Assembly (NCBI GenBank): GCA_002328835.1
Contig: DCWN01000023.1
Coordinates: 120,206 to 127,323, forward strand
Reading direction: 5' to 3'
From: Acidobacteria bacterium UBA2161
GTDB taxonomy: Bacteria; Acidobacteriota; Vicinamibacteria; Vicinamibacterales; UBA823
DNA length: 7,118 nt
Positions 6,043-7,118 of this stretch are shown here, piece by piece. Within the stretch, counting starts at the first letter, position 1, and each line of letters starts with the position of its first letter. The notes below the pieces were generated by a model. That model was not told the origin of the DNA and searched no databases. It saw nothing but the letters and a program-made list of their open reading frames with translations. The position numbers and the translations under genes are program-made.

Positions 6043-7118
6043 TCAAGATGGGGGCAGCGGCTCGCCGTTGCGATTGAAGCCGTCCAACCGCCGCTCCGCC
6101 GGCATCCGGTCGTCGGTCTCCACGCGCCAATTGTCGAGGCGGATCCGGAGGGCCGCCAGCTCGTCACGATAAGCCGGGTCGTCGACGACGTTCGTCAGTT
6201 CATCAGGCTCCGACGCCAGATCGTACAGCTCCTCGAACGGGCGCGCTGGCTGCATCAGGTAGCGTTGGGCCGACGTGAGTCGGCCGGTGGCATCCAGTTC
6301 CAGAAAGGCCTCCCAGGTGATGCTGTTCACCGAGTCGGCCGGGTGCCAGAGCGGTGTGTCCCAGTAATAGTTGCGTACGAGCTTGAAGCGACCGGTCCGG
6401 ACGGCGCGGCTGAACTGTTCGTAGTCGTGCCAGTTGGCCTCGGCGAAGACGGCGTCGCGGCCGGTGGCCGAGCCATCCGCCAACGTCGGCATCAGGCTCG
6501 CTCCCTGCGCCGTCGGCATCTCGAGGCCCATCGCGTCGGCGATCGTCGGCGCGATGTCGATCGCACTGACCAGGCCGGCCTCGACCGCTCCGCCCACAAT
6601 CTCGCGCGGCCACCGAACGATGAACGGCGTCAGGATGCCCGAGTCGAAGAGCGTCGTCTTGGCGCGCGGGAACGGCATGCCGTTGTCGCTCAGGTAGAAG
6701 ACGAGCGTCTCGTCGGCGATCCCTTCGGCATCGAGGGCAGCCAGGACCTGGCCGACGGCGCTGTCGAACCTTGCGCTCTCGTCGTAGTAGGCCGCGAGGT
6801 CTTCACGAACACGCGGATGGTCTGGCAGGTACGGCGGAATCCGAACGTCGGCCGGGTCGTGGGGGGTCGCCGTCCCGGTGCCGGGATAGGTTCGGTGGGG
6901 ATCGGTCGAGGCGACCCAGAGGAAGAACGGCCGATCAGTCGGCCGACGCTCGAAGACCTCGAGCGTCCGGTCCGCGAGGTCCGCACCGGGGACCTCGACA
7001 ATCGTCTCCCAGTTCGCACGCTCCACATCGCCGAGGTGCCACTTGCCGATCGACGCGGTGTAGACACCGGCGTCGCCCAGCAGCCGGGCGATCGTCGTCT
7101 GATCGGCCGGCAGCGGCG
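6043..7118 (-). CDS. Heparan N-sulfatase (SGSH)-like sulfatase, C-terminal 357 residues, cut by window edge
   Basis: The frame enters from the right edge and ends at TGA (6045–6043). A GTG at 7026 is only an internal Val: the coding pattern continues upstream through LLGDAGVYTASIGKWHLGD. Visible sulfatase landmarks are GKWHLG (Lys codon 7044–7042), DPHRTYP, metal-binding D-N in LSDNGMPFPRAKTTLFDSG (codons 6687–6682), TPFIVRWP, and the C-terminal subdomain with RTGRFKLVRNYYWDTP and ELYDLASEPDELTNV. The DNG-PFP stretch, the PPYLPDHPRVREDLAAYY segment and the Tyr-rich C-terminal strand closely resemble human N-sulfoglucosamine sulfohydrolase, which removes N-sulfate from heparan sulfate. The N-terminus with the metal-binding Asp pair, the formylglycine cysteine and any signal peptide lies outside, so activity and export cannot be judged. 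The enzyme class is secure; the exact substrate is inferred. Confidence 0.88.
   Translation of the reverse strand, partial: PLPADQTTIARLLGDAGVYTASIGKWHLGDVERANWETIVEVPGADLADRTLEVFERRPTDRPFFLWVASTDPHRTYPGTGTATPHDPADVRIPPYLPDHPRVREDLAAYYDESARFDSAVGQVLAALDAEGIADETLVFYLSDNGMPFPRAKTTLFDSGILTPFIVRWPREIVGGAVEAGLVSAIDIAPTIADAMGLEMPTAQGASLMPTLADGSATGRDAVFAEANWHDYEQFSRAVRTGRFKLVRNYYWDTPLWHPADSVNSITWEAFLELDATGRLTSAQRYLMQPARPFEELYDLASEPDELTNVVDDPAYRDELAALRIRLDNWRVETDDRMPAERRLDGFNRNGEPLPPS

Noticed and set aside
5903..6130. N-terminal extension of the kinase by 76 residues
   Set aside because: It would overlap the sulfatase end in another frame and pass through the hairpin region. The family N-terminus begins at 5902.
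6043..7026. GTG at 7026 as the true start of the second sulfatase
   Set aside because: Conserved sulfatase sequence including GKWHLG continues in frame upstream to the window edge, so the gene is cut there, not complete.

Overview
The window is GC-rich, and every gene I can support is on the minus strand, so it reads right to left. The gene families point to an acidobacterium, probably near the Vicinamibacteria: an acidobacterial-type PadR regulator overlaps an ADOP-type (MacB/FtsX-like) permease that carries the N-terminal prefix domain typical of that group, and a Ser/Thr kinase–TolB-like–TPR protein sits next to sulfatases. This placement is inferred from protein families; there is no rRNA or other marker in the window.

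Layout, in transcription order. (1) 7118–6043: the C-terminal 357 residues of a heparan N-sulfatase (SGSH)-like sulfatase, whose N-terminus and catalytic cysteine lie beyond the window. (2) 6042–5903: a 140-base gap with three strong GC-rich hairpins. (3) 5902–3653: a 749-residue soluble Ser/Thr protein kinase fused to a TolB-like domain and a TPR array. (4) 3652–3464: a 189-base gap with an 8-bp hairpin, a degenerate heptamer tandem repeat and a perfect TATAAT box. (5) 3463–1934: a complete exported sulfatase with the C-A-P-S-R formylglycine motif. (6) 1904–1254: a secreted protein of unknown function 29 bases downstream, probably co-transcribed with the sulfatase. (7) 1253–1130: a regulatory gap with a perfect 13-bp AT-rich inverted repeat directly before the padR ribosome binding site. 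(8) 1129–797: the PadR regulator. (9) 804–1: the ADOP permease, overlapping padR by 8 bases and running off the left edge.

Two functional blocks are visible. The right-hand block (two sulfatases, a kinase–TPR protein and a secreted unknown) looks like a sulfated-glycan utilisation locus. The first sulfatase resembles heparan N-sulfatase and the second resembles N-acetylglucosamine-6-O-sulfatase-like enzymes, so a heparan-like or other sulfated polysaccharide is a reasonable but unproven substrate. The left-hand block is a self-contained PadR/ABC-permease efflux-type unit that probably controls itself through the palindrome. No mobile element, CRISPR array, RNA gene or defence system was found. 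The least explained items are the secreted unknown protein, the placement of the kinase between two sulfatases, and the repeat and hairpin structures in the gaps.
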